A stretch of DNA of 64,000 nt, taken from NCBI RefSeq assembly GCF_947499695.1, contig NZ_CANMPQ010000005.1:1-64000 (forward strand), read 5' to 3'. The notes beneath the pieces are model-generated. The model was not told the DNA's origin, searched no databases, and saw only the letters and a list, made by a program, of their open reading frames with translations. A program made the position numbers and the translations under genes. Origin of the DNA: an uncultured Allomuricauda sp. GTDB lineage: Bacteria; Bacteroidota; Bacteroidia; Flavobacteriales; Flavobacteriaceae. Positions 9,093 to 18,694 of the stretch are shown here, piece by piece (the stretch's first letter is position 1; every line of letters starts with the position of its first letter).

Positions 9093-10608
9093 CGTCGCTG
9101 TTCATTGCGCTGCCAAATGCCTCATCCGTACTGGGAAGATTTGGGGTTGCAAAAGGATTTTCCTCATTCGCATTCATCTTCGATTGGAATTCGAATGGGG
9201 AGTCAAAGTCATCCAAGTTATCAAATTTACCAAGAGCACCCACAAACTTTAACCTAATATTCTCTAAACCACCGTTACGATGCTTAGCTACAATAAACTC
9301 GGCCTGACCTTGTGTCGGAGTCCGTTCCTCATCATCCCACTCGTCAATTTTGTAGTATTCAGGTCTATAAATAAAAGAAACAATATCCGCATCTTGCTCA
9401 ATAGCACCAGACTCTCTCAAATCCGACAGAATAGGTCTTTTACTACCTCCTCTGGTCTCCACTGCCCTAGACAGCTGTGATAATGCAATAACAGGAACAT
9501 TCAATTCTTTTGCGAGAGCTTTTAAGTTCCTTGATATGGTGGAAATTTCTTGTTCACGATTCCCCCCTTTTTGACTTCCACCAGCTGTCATTAACTGTAA
9601 GTAGTCAATAATGATAAGTTTTATACCGTGCTGAGAAGCCAATCTTCGTGCCTTGGCACGTAAATCGAAAATAGAAAGAGATGGGGTATCATCAATGAAC
9701 AAAGGTGCTTTTTCCAATGTCTTTACTTTAACATTGAGTTGTTCCCATTCGTGCTTTTCCAAGCGACCTGTCCTCAATTTTTCAGATGAAAGTCCTGTTT
9801 CCGAAGAAATCAATCGTGTAATCAATTGCACCGATGACATTTCCAATGAAAAGAATGCAACCGGAATCTCAGAATTAACGGCAATATTCCGGGCCATGGA
9901 AAGTGTCAAAGCAGTTTTACCCATACCAGGACGGGCGGCAACAATCACCAAATCACTAGGTTGCCATCCTGATGTCAGTTTGTCCAATTTGTCAAATCCG
10001 GAAGGTATGCCACTCATCCCCTCTTTGTTCGAGATTTCCTCAATCTTCTTTTTGGCTTGAATTACCAAATCTTGTGCAGTCTCAGCGGACCGTTTCAAAT
10101 TGCCTTGGGTAACTTCATATAATTTTGCTTCCGCATTGTCCAATAAATCAAATACATCTGTTGATTCACTGTATGCATCTTCAATAATCTCACTGGAAAT
10201 TTTTATTAGACTCCGTTGTATATATTTCTGAAGGATTATCCGGGCATGAAATTCAATATGTGCCGAAGAAGCTACTTTTTGTGTTAATTTTATAAGGTAG
10301 AAGTCCCCTCCTACAGCTTCTAACCGAGACTCTTTCTTTAATTGGGACGAAACGGTTAATAAATCGACAGGTTCGGAAGATTCGAACAATTTGAAGATGG
10401 CCTCATAAATAAATCTATGTGCATCTTTATAAAAAACATCTGGATGTAGGATATCTATTACTTCATCGACACCTTTTTTGTCAATCATCATTGCACCCAA
10501 CACAACTTCCTCTAAATCAACAGCTTGCGGAGGAATTTTACCTCGCTCCAGGTTTATGATAGTGGATTTGTCAACTTTATGACCGATAATTGGGCTAGGC
10601 TTATCCAT
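9064..10608 (-). CDS. dnaB: Replicative DNA helicase DnaB
   Basis: The hexameric 5'-3' fork helicase, 514 residues. The N-terminal DnaB domain starts at PPQAVDLEEVVLGAMM; the RecA-like C-terminal domain has Walker A ARPGMGKT (about 225-232), FFSLEMS, Walker B LIIIDYLQLM and the QLSR motif (H3). Unusually, the last residues are DDDPDNDVPF, which closely resembles the acidic SSB C-terminal tip (DDDIPF). The downstream exported gene begins inside the last codons. Confidence 0.96.
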   Translation of the reverse strand: MDKPSPIIGHKVDKSTIINLERGKIPPQAVDLEEVVLGAMMIDKKGVDEVIDILHPDVFYKDAHRFIYEAIFKLFESSEPVDLLTVSSQLKKESRLEAVGGDFYLIKLTQKVASSAHIEFHARIILQKYIQRSLIKISSEIIEDAYSESTDVFDLLDNAEAKLYEVTQGNLKRSAETAQDLVIQAKKKIEEISNKEGMSGIPSGFDKLDKLTSGWQPSDLVIVAARPGMGKTALTLSMARNIAVNSEIPVAFFSLEMSSVQLITRLISSETGLSSEKLRTGRLEKHEWEQLNVKVKTLEKAPLFIDDTPSLSIFDLRAKARRLASQHGIKLIIIDYLQLMTAGGSQKGGNREQEISTISRNLKALAKELNVPVIALSQLSRAVETRGGSKRPILSDLRESGAIEQDADIVSFIYRPEYYKIDEWDDEERTPTQGQAEFIVAKHRNGGLENIRLKFVGALGKFDNLDDFDSPFEFQSKMNANEENPFATPNLPSTDEAFGSAMNSDDDPDNDVPF

Positions 10609-10775
10609 AAGTGCGAATGTAGGTAATTAACCTTTAGTTAACTTTAAACTTTCATGCTCCGATGTTCACAGGTCTTCAACAAAGTTACTGTTGAAAACTC
10701 AGAAATATTGTTAATAACGTGAGAATGTTTGAAGAAAAAATCTAATAAAAAGGTACGACCTCCGAAAAACCCTGA

Positions 10776-11729
10776 TTACCCGTTGAACACGCCCATTGAG
10801 GCATATTTTTCCATCCTTGCTTTCACCAATTCTTTTGGTGATAACTTTTTTAGCTCCTCGTAATGGGTGGAAATTTTATTCTTAACGGTATCAAAAGTTT
10901 TTTCTCTGTTGGTATGTGCCCCGCCTAAAGGTTCACGGACAATTTCATCTACCAACTTTTGTTTTTTCATATCTGAAGCGGTAAGCTTAAGTGCATCAGC
11001 TGCCTGTTCCTTATACTCCCAACTTCTCCATAATATGGACGAACAAGACTCGGGTGAAATAACAGAGTACCACGTATTCTCCAACATAAGAACCGTGTCT
11101 CCAACTCCAATACCCAATGCTCCTCCTGAAGCTCCTTCTCCAATAATGACAACAATGATTGGAACTTTAAGACGGGTCATTTCCAAGATGTTTCTTGCGA
11201 TAGCCTCTCCTTGACCACGTTCTTCAGCTTCAATTCCAGGATAAGCACCCGGTGTATCAATAAAACACACCACAGGAATTCCAAATTTTTCGGCAGATTT
11301 CATCAAACGAAGGGCTTTGCGGTATCCTTCCGGATTGGCCATACCAAAGTTCCGATATTGCCTGGTCTTTGTATTATATCCCTTTTGTTGTCCCACGAAC
11401 ATATAGCTCTGATCGCCAATCTTCCCTAGGCCTCCGATCATTGCCTTGTCATCCTTAACGTTTCTATCGCCATGGAGTTCCAAAAAACTATCTCCACATA
11501 TGGCGTTGATATAGTCCATGGTATATGGCCTATTTGGATGTCTGGATAATTGTACCTTTTGCCAGGCGGTAAGATTCTTGTAGATATCCTTCCGGGTCTC
11601 TTCAAGTTTCTTTTCTATTTGTTGGCAGGTCTCACTGACGTCAACGTCACTTTCCTCGCCTATGACCATACATTTTTGTAATTGGTCCTCTAATTCTTGT
11701 ATTGGAAGTTCAAAATCGAGATACTCCAT
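10776..11729 (-). CDS. accA: Acetyl-CoA carboxylase carboxyltransferase subunit alpha
   Basis: Transfers CO2 from carboxybiotin to acetyl-CoA with AccD, the first committed step of fatty-acid synthesis. The 317-residue product has an N-terminal helical region ([18 protein letters not shown]) then the crotonase-fold carboxyltransferase domain with [49 protein letters not shown] and [11 protein letters not shown]. An upstream ATG at 11759 coincides with a predicted -7 box (CAAATATA on the plus strand, 11759-11766), so 11729 is the start. Confidence 0.96.
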   Translation of the reverse strand: MEYLDFELPIQELEDQLQKCMVIGEESDVDVSETCQQIEKKLEETRKDIYKNLTAWQKVQLSRHPNRPYTMDYINAICGDSFLELHGDRNVKDDKAMIGGLGKIGDQSYMFVGQQKGYNTKTRQYRNFGMANPEGYRKALRLMKSAEKFGIPVVCFIDTPGAYPGIEAEERGQGEAIARNILEMTRLKVPIIVVIIGEGASGGALGIGVGDTVLMLENTWYSVISPESCSSILWRSWEYKEQAADALKLTASDMKKQKLVDEIVREPLGGAHTNREKTFDTVKNKISTHYEELKKLSPKELVKARMEKYASMGVFNG

Positions 11730-11816
11730 GTAAAGTTGATTTCTGAATATGGTGGGCACAAATATAAAACTTTACGGCACACTCCTAAAAAATGATGAAT
11801 TAAAAATAATAAGGTA

Positions 11817-12899
11817 TCAACGTTTGGCTTTCATGAGCATATAAACTGCAAATACACCAAATATTAAGTTGGGCATGACTACCGCCAGTAATGGCGAAAA
11901 TCCAGATTGTTCTGCCAAGGTACCGAACACTTTATCAAAAAAGATATAGATAAAAGCTACCCCTATACCAAACGCTAGGTTAAGACCCATGCCCCCTCTG
12001 CGTTTAACGGAGGATACAGCCACCGCAATAATGGTCAGGATAAAAGCTGCAATCGGTAGCGCCCATCGTTTATATTTTACAAGAACGTAGGCGTTGATAT
12101 TTGATGCGCCTTTGCGTTGCTGGTCATCTATAAACTCATTGAGCTCAAACAGGTTTTTCGTTTCGGCTACATAGGAAACAGGTGTAAGGTCTTCAATTTT
12201 GAAGGAAAAAACGGTATCCAATCTTCGCTTTGTTTGCATCACCTCAACATCATTTCTCAACTTACGCTTTACATAATTGGTTAAACGATATGAGCTGTCC
12301 TTTTCTATCCATCGAATACTGCTAGCCGAAATTTTCCATTCCAATTTTTTCTCCTCGTTGAAACGTTCGTAGGTAAAATCCCTTCCGTTTTTCCTTTCCG
12401 GGTCGAAGCTGCTCACATACAAATAATCATTCTCGTTTAGCTGATTGAAGATGTTAGAGGTTTCCTGAACTTTCCTTCCTTTTTTAAAGTATTTGTATTC
12501 GAATTCGTTGTATCCTATACTGGCATGTGGTACAATGAACATTCCCATCAAAAAGATAAGAACAGCTACCAACGTAGCTCCAATTAAATACGGTCTTAAA
12601 AATCTCCAATAGGAAACTCCAGAACTCAGAATAGCAACAATCTCCGTATTACTGGCCAGTTTAGAAGTAAAGAATATAATGGACAGGAATAAGAATATAG
12701 GGAGTAACAGATTTCCTATTACTAAAGTAAAATTGCCGTAAAACACAATCACCTCGGCCAGTGGAGCTTCATTATCAATGATTTTGCCCACTTTTTCAGC
12801 CAAATTGGCCATAATACCAATGGGAACAAAAAGAAGGAGCATCCCCAAAAAGGTCACCAAATATCGCTTTAAGATATATCTGTCGAGTATGGTAAGCAT
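11817..12899 (-). CDS. LptF/LptG-family lipopolysaccharide export permease
   Basis: A 360-residue YjgP/YjgQ family inner-membrane permease. Three membrane helices at the N-terminus (ILDRYILKRYLVTFLGMLLLF...), a long periplasmic jelly-roll region (about 110-265), and three C-terminal helices ending in MLMKAKR are visible. With LptB and its partner it would extract lipid A-linked glycan from the inner membrane. Whether it is the F or G type cannot be decided here. Its start overlaps the tgt stop by one base, so the two are co-transcribed. Confidence 0.9.
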   Translation of the reverse strand: MLTILDRYILKRYLVTFLGMLLLFVPIGIMANLAEKVGKIIDNEAPLAEVIVFYGNFTLVIGNLLLPIFLFLSIIFFTSKLASNTEIVAILSSGVSYWRFLRPYLIGATLVAVLIFLMGMFIVPHASIGYNEFEYKYFKKGRKVQETSNIFNQLNENDYLYVSSFDPERKNGRDFTYERFNEEKKLEWKISASSIRWIEKDSSYRLTNYVKRKLRNDVEVMQTKRRLDTVFSFKIEDLTPVSYVAETKNLFELNEFIDDQQRKGASNINAYVLVKYKRWALPIAAFILTIIAVAVSSVKRRGGMGLNLAFGIGVAFIYIFFDKVFGTLAEQSGFSPLLAVVMPNLIFGVFAVYMLMKAKR

Positions 12900-14032
12900 T
12901 ACAATCTTTTATCCATTTGTTGAACCATTTTGGTCTTCCATTCTCTAAAATCCCCTGCTAAAATACGTTCTCTTGCAGTACGTACCAACCAAAGATAAAA
13001 TCCAAGGTTATGAATAGTAGCTATTTGCTTCCCTAAATATTCGTTGGCCGCAAAGAGGTGCCGGAGATATGCTTTGGAGTACTCTGTATCCACAAAAGTG
13101 ATTCCCATCTCATCAATGGGTGAAAAATCGGATTCCCATTTTTTGTTCTTTATGTTGATGGTTCCATGAGCCGTAAACAACATACCATTTCGTGCATTTC
13201 TCGTTGGCATAACACAATCAAACATATCCACACCCAAAGCAATATTTTCCAATATATTAATAGGAGTGCCAACCCCCATCAAATATCTCGGTTTATCCTC
13301 TGGCAGGATATCACAAACGATTTCCGTCATTGCGTACATTTCCTCTGCGGGCTCCCCAACAGAAAGTCCACCAATAGCGTTTCCTTCTGCTTCTACTGAA
13401 GCAATATATTCCGCAGATTGTTTTCTCAAATCTTTATAGGTGGATCCCTGAACTATTGGGAAAAAACTCTGGGAATACCCATATTTAAAAGGCAATTTTT
13501 CCAAATGAGAAATACACCTATCCAACCATCTATGGGTCATGTGCATAGATCTCTTGGCATAATTGTAATCGCAGGGATATGGTGTACATTCGTCAAAAGC
13601 CATGATAATGTCAGCGCCAATGGTCCGTTGAATCTCCATTACATTTTCAGGAGTAAAAAAGTGTCTTGAGCCATCGATATGGGATTTGAAATTTACCCCT
13701 TCTTCTTTTATCTTACGATTGTCAGAAAGTGAATACACCTGATATCCTCCGCTATCGGTCAAAATATTCCTATCCCAACCCATAAACTTGTGCAACCCGC
13801 CGGCTTTTTCCAAAATGTCAACTCCCGGCCTTAGGAACAAGTGATATGTATTACCTAAAATAACATCTGGATTTATCTCATCCTTCAGCTCACGTTGGTG
13901 TACCCCTTTTACAGAGGCAACCGTACCCACAGGCATAAAAATAGGTGTTTGTATTGTACCATGGTCGGTGGTCAGTTCTCCTGCCCGTGCCTTGCTCTCC
14001 TTATCTTTTTGAAGTAAAGTAAATTTCAACAC
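12899..14032 (-). CDS. tgt: tRNA-guanine(34) transglycosylase
   Basis: Exchanges guanine-34 for preQ1 in tRNAs with GUN anticodons, a step of queuosine synthesis. The 377-residue length is normal. Visible are the substrate-binding LTDSGGYQVYSL (catalytic Asp), the nucleophile segment MGVGTPINILENIALGVDMFDCVMPTRNARNG and the FDECTPYPCDY region. The usual C-terminal zinc-binding Cys triad (CxCxxC) is not obvious in its classical form near TYSKAYLRHLF, where it normally precedes; only the His part is seen. Promoter box TATATTTG lies at 14048-14055 on the minus strand. Confidence 0.94.
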   Translation of the reverse strand: MLKFTLLQKDKESKARAGELTTDHGTIQTPIFMPVGTVASVKGVHQRELKDEINPDVILGNTYHLFLRPGVDILEKAGGLHKFMGWDRNILTDSGGYQVYSLSDNRKIKEEGVNFKSHIDGSRHFFTPENVMEIQRTIGADIIMAFDECTPYPCDYNYAKRSMHMTHRWLDRCISHLEKLPFKYGYSQSFFPIVQGSTYKDLRKQSAEYIASVEAEGNAIGGLSVGEPAEEMYAMTEIVCDILPEDKPRYLMGVGTPINILENIALGVDMFDCVMPTRNARNGMLFTAHGTINIKNKKWESDFSPIDEMGITFVDTEYSKAYLRHLFAANEYLGKQIATIHNLGFYLWLVRTARERILAGDFREWKTKMVQQMDKRL

Positions 14033-14137
14033 TCGTGTTTAAGACCGCAAATATAGCTATCTCATTTTCCACAAAGCCTTAACAAAAAAATAAAGTTTAA
14101 CTGTTAAAAAGCAGTTCGTAAAATAATGTGTTAGCGC

Positions 14138-14168
14138 TTGTGTAGCAGAACGATTGCCGTTACTTTTG
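14138..14168 (+). promoter_or_regulatory. Predicted transketolase promoter
   Basis: TTG at 14138-14140, a 20 bp spacer, and TACTTTTG at 14161-14168 fit the Bacteroidota promoter. The ATG follows 19 nt after the -7 box. Confidence 0.55.
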
Positions 14169-14187
14169 CCACCATAAAATAGATACA

Positions 14188-15033
14188 ATGCCAAACACTC
14201 AAGAATTAGAGGATTTAGTTATCCAGGTTAGACGGGACATTTTGAGAATGGTCCATAAGGTAAATTCAGGACATCCAGGTGGTTCACTGGGGTGCACGGA
14301 ATTCTTCGTTGCTCTTTATAATGAAATCATGGAACTTAAGGATGGATTTGATATGGATGGAAATGGAGAAGACCTTTTCTTCCTTTCCAATGGGCATATC
14401 TCTCCGGTGTTTTATAGTGTTCTGGCAAGAAGAGGATATTTTCCAATCGATGAGCTCAATACCTTCCGATTAATTGATTCCCGTCTGCAAGGTCACCCTA
14501 CAACGCATGAAGGGCTTCCTGGGGTCCGTATTGCCTCAGGGTCTCTAGGTCAGGGCATGTCTGTAGCTGTAGGAGCTGCTTTGGCGAAAAAACTAAATGG
14601 AGATAACCATTTGGTATACAGTTTACATGGAGATGGAGAATTGCAGGAAGGTCAAAACTGGGAGGCCATTATGTATGCCGCCGGAAACAAGGTAGATAAT
14701 TACATTGCCACCGTTGATTTAAATGGACAACAAATAGACGGATCAACAGATGATGTATTGCCACTAGGAGATGTTGCCGAAAAATTTAGAGTTTTTGGAT
14801 GGGATGTTTTGGAAATTGAAAATGGAAATGACCTAGACCAAGTTATTGCTGGTTTAAATGAGGCCAAAAGCAGAACTGGAAAAGGAAAGCCTGTTTGCAT
14901 AATAATGACGACAATGATGGGCAACGGGGTAGATTTTATGATGCATACCCATGCGTGGCATGGCAAAGCCCCGAGTGATGAACAATTGGAAACTGCATTG
15001 GCTCAGAATCCAGAAACTTTAGGTGATTATTAA
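14188..15033 (+). CDS. Transketolase, N-terminal (TPP-binding) subunit
   Basis: A 281-residue half transketolase: thiamin diphosphate-binding domain only. Landmarks are VNSGHPGGSLGCTEF, HGLPGVRIASGSLGQG-type motif and the TPP/Mg site GDGELQEGQNWEA with downstream DLNGQQ. With the next gene it forms the two-gene transketolase found in many Bacteroidota and archaea, acting in the non-oxidative pentose phosphate pathway. A 16 nt gap separates the two genes. Confidence 0.93.
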   Translation: MPNTQELEDLVIQVRRDILRMVHKVNSGHPGGSLGCTEFFVALYNEIMELKDGFDMDGNGEDLFFLSNGHISPVFYSVLARRGYFPIDELNTFRLIDSRLQGHPTTHEGLPGVRIASGSLGQGMSVAVGAALAKKLNGDNHLVYSLHGDGELQEGQNWEAIMYAAGNKVDNYIATVDLNGQQIDGSTDDVLPLGDVAEKFRVFGWDVLEIENGNDLDQVIAGLNEAKSRTGKGKPVCIIMTTMMGNGVDFMMHTHAWHGKAPSDEQLETALAQNPETLGDY

Positions 15034-15049
15034 TTCTTAAGAAACAGAC

Positions 15050-16003
15050 ATGACCAAATATACAGATCAAGGAAAACAGGACACTAGAAGTGGATTCGGA
15101 GCGGGAATGACCGAATTGGGAAGAACAAATCCAAATGTGGTTGCCTTATGTGCCGATTTAGTTGGTTCCTTAAAAATACAGACATTTATTGACGAGAACC
15201 CCAAGCGATTCTTTCAAGTTGGTATTGCAGAAGCCAATATGATGGGCATAGCCGCAGGTTTGACCATCGGGGGAAAAATTCCTTTTACAGGTACTTTTGC
15301 CAACTTCTCAACAGGAAGGGTTTATGATCAAATACGTCAATCCATCGCTTATTCGGATAAAAATGTGAAAATCTGTGCCTCCCACGCAGGTATTACACTT
15401 GGTGAAGATGGAGCTACACATCAAATTTTAGAAGATATCGGTTTAATGAAGATGCTTCCGGGCATGACCGTTATTAACCCTTGCGATTTCAATCAGACAA
15501 AAGCTGCAACCTTGGCTATTGCCGAGCACCATGGTCCCGTATACTTGCGTTTTGGAAGACCGAAAGTGGCGAATTTTACTCCAGTTGACCAAAAATTTGA
15601 AATTGGTAAGGCACTTATGCTCAGTGAAGGAACAGATGTTACCATTATTGCCACTGGCCATTTGGTTTGGGAATCCTTAATTGCAGCGGAAAAATTAGAA
15701 ACTCAAGGTATTTCTGCCGAAGTAATCAATATTCACACCATCAAGCCTTTGGATGATGAGGCGATTTTGGCCTCCGTCAAGAAAACCGGATGTGTAGTTA
15801 CTGCTGAAGAACATAATTATTTAGGCGGACTTGGAGAAAGTGTTTCCAGAGTATTGGCAAGCCATCATCCTACGCCACAGGAATTTGTAGCCACACAAGA
15901 TACTTTTGGTGAAAGTGGAACTCCAGAACAACTTATGCAGAAATACGGATTGAACAATAAAGCCATTGAAAAAGCCGTTTTAAAAGTGTTGAAACGAAAA
16001 TAG
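15050..16003 (+). CDS. Transketolase, C-terminal subunit
   Basis: The partner half, 317 residues: the pyrimidine-binding domain (GFGAGMTELGRTNPNVVALCADL; FFQVGIAEANMMGIAAGLTIGG with the catalytic Glu that activates TPP) and the C-terminal transketolase domain (LSEGTDVTIIATGHLVWE...EEHNYLGGLGESV). It needs the preceding gene product to be active. No terminator is obvious before the next gene, which lies 51 nt downstream. Confidence 0.93.
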   Translation: MTKYTDQGKQDTRSGFGAGMTELGRTNPNVVALCADLVGSLKIQTFIDENPKRFFQVGIAEANMMGIAAGLTIGGKIPFTGTFANFSTGRVYDQIRQSIAYSDKNVKICASHAGITLGEDGATHQILEDIGLMKMLPGMTVINPCDFNQTKAATLAIAEHHGPVYLRFGRPKVANFTPVDQKFEIGKALMLSEGTDVTIIATGHLVWESLIAAEKLETQGISAEVINIHTIKPLDDEAILASVKKTGCVVTAEEHNYLGGLGESVSRVLASHHPTPQEFVATQDTFGESGTPEQLMQKYGLNNKAIEKAVLKVLKRK

Positions 16004-16054
16004 ATTTTTCGGTATCATATTTGATATTGCTTCAATCAATTAAACGAAACACTT

Positions 16055-16669
16055 ATGAAAAAAACGCTTCTAATGGCGGCTTTTGCCCTAATGGGAACAG
16101 CTGCATTCGCCCAAGGTGGAACCGGGTGGGGAATCAAGGCAGGACTTAGCTACAACAAGAACGGAGACCTAATTCAAACAGTCAGCAACTCTGCACAAAA
16201 TGCAGTAGAGGGTGCTGAGGGAAAAACCGGATACCACTTCGGTTTTTGGGGAAAATTGGATTTTCCAAAAATGTACATTCGACCTGAATTGGTGTATACC
16301 AAAACCAAGAGTTCCTACAACGTAGAAAATAACTCCAATGACTACGATTTATCCAAATTGGACCTTCCAGTGCTTATAGGGGTTAAAATTGTTGGACCGC
16401 TCCATGTCTTTGCTGGACCTGCTTTTCAATATGTATTGAGCAATGATCTCGGGGATTTACAAGTTCAAGATGTTGAAAATGATTTCTCTGTTGGATTAAA
16501 TGCAGGGGTTGGTGTCAACCTTGGAAAGATAGGATTGGATGTTAGATATGAACGAGGGTTTTCAGAAAACGAAGCCCAGTTTATAGGAAATAATATAACA
16601 AATATTGAGGGACGAGTAGATTCCAGACCATCTCAGGTCATATTTGCTCTTTCACTAAAACTCAACTAG
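16055..16669 (+). CDS. Outer-membrane beta-barrel protein
   Basis: A 204-residue porin-family (PF13568-like) small barrel. A signal peptide ends at AFAQ (residues 1-20). Alternating hydrophobic strands such as GWGIKAGLSYNKNG, YIRPELVYTKTK and VGLNAGVGVNLGKIGLDVRYE and a C-terminal strand VIFALSLKLN suggest eight strands inserted by BAM. Substrate or role is not known. An intrinsic terminator follows. Confidence 0.85.
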   Translation: MKKTLLMAAFALMGTAAFAQGGTGWGIKAGLSYNKNGDLIQTVSNSAQNAVEGAEGKTGYHFGFWGKLDFPKMYIRPELVYTKTKSSYNVENNSNDYDLSKLDLPVLIGVKIVGPLHVFAGPAFQYVLSNDLGDLQVQDVENDFSVGLNAGVGVNLGKIGLDVRYERGFSENEAQFIGNNITNIEGRVDSRPSQVIFALSLKLN

Positions 16670-16690
16670 AAAATAATTCTCTATTGAAAT

Positions 16691-16722
16691 AAAAAAAGCC
16701 ACCTAAAAGGTGGCTTTTTTGT
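16691..16722 (+). terminator. Bidirectional intrinsic terminator
   Basis: AAAAAAAGCCACC-TAAAA-GGTGGCTTTTTT has a 12 bp stem with A-tract on the left and T-tract on the right, so it can end both the barrel-protein gene on the plus strand and the convergent FKBP gene. Confidence 0.85.
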
Positions 16723-16737
16723 TTTGTATAAGTAATC

Positions 16738-17715
16738 CTAGTTTACATCTGGATCTAAATAATCTGGAGTTCCATCACCATCGCTATCGGGATATGGTAA
16801 AATTATATTGCCATTATCATCCGATATTTCATTCCTTGTGGATACCCCATCACCGTCATCATCAGCATCTTGAAAATCAGCAAATCTTACCGTTAGACCA
16901 GCATCTTCTTCACTTTGAACATCACTGTTATCATCATATAAAAAACCATTTCCGTTAAGGTCTTCTTCGATGGAAGGAATCCCATCATTGTCATGATCAG
17001 TAGTGTTTATAGTATATAGGTCTATATTAAAAATAAGTGGACTGTATTGAGGAATCGAAGTACTGAGCGCCTCGAAAGAACCTAAGCCTGAAGGAAAAAT
17101 AATCATCCCAACACCATAGCCATCTACGGTTACGGTTCCATCTCCATTTTCCGTGACGGTTCCTCCTCCTTTAAAATTTGGTGTCCCCTCTGCAAATCCT
17201 CTAAAACCTTGGGAAAGGTCTTGAAGTCTGGCTAAATCAAACCACACTGCATTATTGGAAGAAGCATCAAATGAAGTTCCATCCAATAGAAGCCCTTCGT
17301 ATCGGACAAAAACCGAATCCGCAACTGTTGGGTTCTCCCCTACGCCTTCTCGAGCCGTCAAGTAATACATGGTATGAGGAATGTCGATTTCTTCCTCAGA
17401 TAACAAATGCTCAATTGAAGATACCTCAACTACCATTTGGCTAACTTGACTTATTAATGGGGTCTTATCGGAGTTTGCTCCAGCTATGGTATCTATCTTG
17501 ATTTTGAAATCAAAACCTGCTGGGGGTGACGCAAATTCTTCGTAATTATAAAAGTGGGTTTCTAAAAACTCTTTGATCTCTTCATCATTCTCCGGAGCCA
17601 CCTCAGCCAACAATCGTGGTGGTACTGTAATAACATCAGGTCCGCCATCATCATTGTTACACGAAGTAAAAAATACCGCAACAAATAAGAAAACAAAAAT
17701 TCCGTGCTTCATCAA
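16738..17715 (-). CDS. FKBP-type peptidyl-prolyl isomerase lipoprotein with Ca-binding tail
   Basis: A 325-residue exported lipoprotein: lipobox FFTSC at about residues 15-19. The middle (about 100-220) is an FKBP domain with VFVRYEGLLLDGTSFDAS and LSQGFRGFAEG. The C-terminus holds Asp-rich thrombospondin type 3-like repeats (DHDNDGIPSIEEDLNGNG, DADDDGDGVSTRNE, DSDGDGTPDYLDPD) that probably bind calcium. It is likely an envelope foldase. It is convergent with the barrel gene across the shared terminator. Confidence 0.88.
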   Translation of the reverse strand: MMKHGIFVFLFVAVFFTSCNNDDGGPDVITVPPRLLAEVAPENDEEIKEFLETHFYNYEEFASPPAGFDFKIKIDTIAGANSDKTPLISQVSQMVVEVSSIEHLLSEEEIDIPHTMYYLTAREGVGENPTVADSVFVRYEGLLLDGTSFDASSNNAVWFDLARLQDLSQGFRGFAEGTPNFKGGGTVTENGDGTVTVDGYGVGMIIFPSGLGSFEALSTSIPQYSPLIFNIDLYTINTTDHDNDGIPSIEEDLNGNGFLYDDNSDVQSEEDAGLTVRFADFQDADDDGDGVSTRNEISDDNGNIILPYPDSDGDGTPDYLDPDVN

Positions 17716-17790
17716 GTTTATAATTTAGCTGCGCAAGATACGATTTTCCGCTATTTTTGCGTATTGCATTAACAAAGATTTGCAGAGTTT

Positions 17791-18162
17791 ATGCGCATAG
17801 ATAAATTCCTTTGGTGTATTAGATACTTTAAAACCAGAAACGTTGCCACAAATGCTGTTAAAAAAGGGCATATTAGGGTGAATGGCAGTGTTGTCAAGCC
17901 CTCGCGAGAGATTTATCCTATGGACACCATTGTTTTAAGAAAAAACCAAATAGATTATCAGCTTACAGTTTTGGATATTCCAGAAAGTAGGGTTGGAGCT
18001 AAATTGGTAGATATCTATAGAAAAGATACCACGCCGAAAGAGGCATTTGAGCATACAGATTTGTTAAAACATGCCAAAGACCATTACAGAAAAAAAGGAT
18101 TGGGTCGGCCAACAAAAAAAGATAGAAGGGATATTGATGGATATTTGGATGAATCTGAATGA
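17791..18162 (+). CDS. S4-domain RNA-binding protein (Hsp15-like)
   Basis: A 123-residue protein beginning with an S4 RNA-binding domain: MRIDKFLWCIRYFKTRNVAT and KKGHIRVNGSVVKPSREIYP, followed by a basic tail. E. coli Hsp15 (HslR) of this family rescues stalled 50S-peptidyl-tRNA. A -7 box TATTTTTG lies at 17752-17759. It is followed by the phosphoribosyltransferase gene on the same strand. Confidence 0.87.
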   Translation: MRIDKFLWCIRYFKTRNVATNAVKKGHIRVNGSVVKPSREIYPMDTIVLRKNQIDYQLTVLDIPESRVGAKLVDIYRKDTTPKEAFEHTDLLKHAKDHYRKKGLGRPTKKDRRDIDGYLDESE

Positions 18163-18196
18163 TTGGTTTCTTTATCTTTGATCAAAAGCTTGTTTT

Positions 18197-18694
18197 ATGG
18201 TGAATCGCATTCTTACCCACGAACAAATACAACATACTGTCAAGCGCATAGCTTATCAAATTTATGAGGCGAATGTCGACGAAAAAGAAATTGTTGTAGC
18301 TGGAATAGTTGGAGGCGGTTTGAACTTTGCCAAAAAAATAGCCACAGTGCTTAAAAAGATTACCGACGCACAAATTGTGCTTTGCCAGCTTCAAATGGAC
18401 AAAAAAAATCCATTGCAAAGTGGTGTGAACACTTCAATATCGGAAGATGATTATAAGGACAAATCCATTGTTCTTGTGGATGATGTTTTAAATTCAGGTA
18501 CCACATTGATCTATGGGGTGCACCACTTTCTAAAAACCCCTATCAAACAATTAAAAACTGCTGTCCTGGTAAATAGAAACCACAAAAAATACCCAATTAA
18601 GGCTGATTATAAGGGAATCTCACTTTCCACTTCCTTGAATGAACACATTCGCGTGGAATTTGAATCCAAAAACGATGCGGTATATTTAGAGTAG
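18197..18694 (+). CDS. Type I phosphoribosyltransferase, PyrR-like
   Basis: A 165-residue phosphoribosyltransferase-fold protein. The PRPP-binding motif is IVLVDDVLNSGTTL, and GIVGGGLNFAKKI is the N-terminal pyrophosphate loop. The overall layout resembles PyrR (uracil PRTase/regulator) and it could act in nucleotide salvage or regulation; no attenuator of pyr genes is present here to support the latter. A TATCTTTG box lies at 18173-18180. Its 3' end overlaps aroK by nine bases in a convergent pair. Confidence 0.8.
   Translation: MVNRILTHEQIQHTVKRIAYQIYEANVDEKEIVVAGIVGGGLNFAKKIATVLKKITDAQIVLCQLQMDKKNPLQSGVNTSISEDDYKDKSIVLVDDVLNSGTTLIYGVHHFLKTPIKQLKTAVLVNRNHKKYPIKADYKGISLSTSLNEHIRVEFESKNDAVYLE

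Noticed and set aside
11730..11759. Longer accA start
   Set aside because: The upstream ATG coincides with a -7 promoter box and the extra residues are not part of the family.
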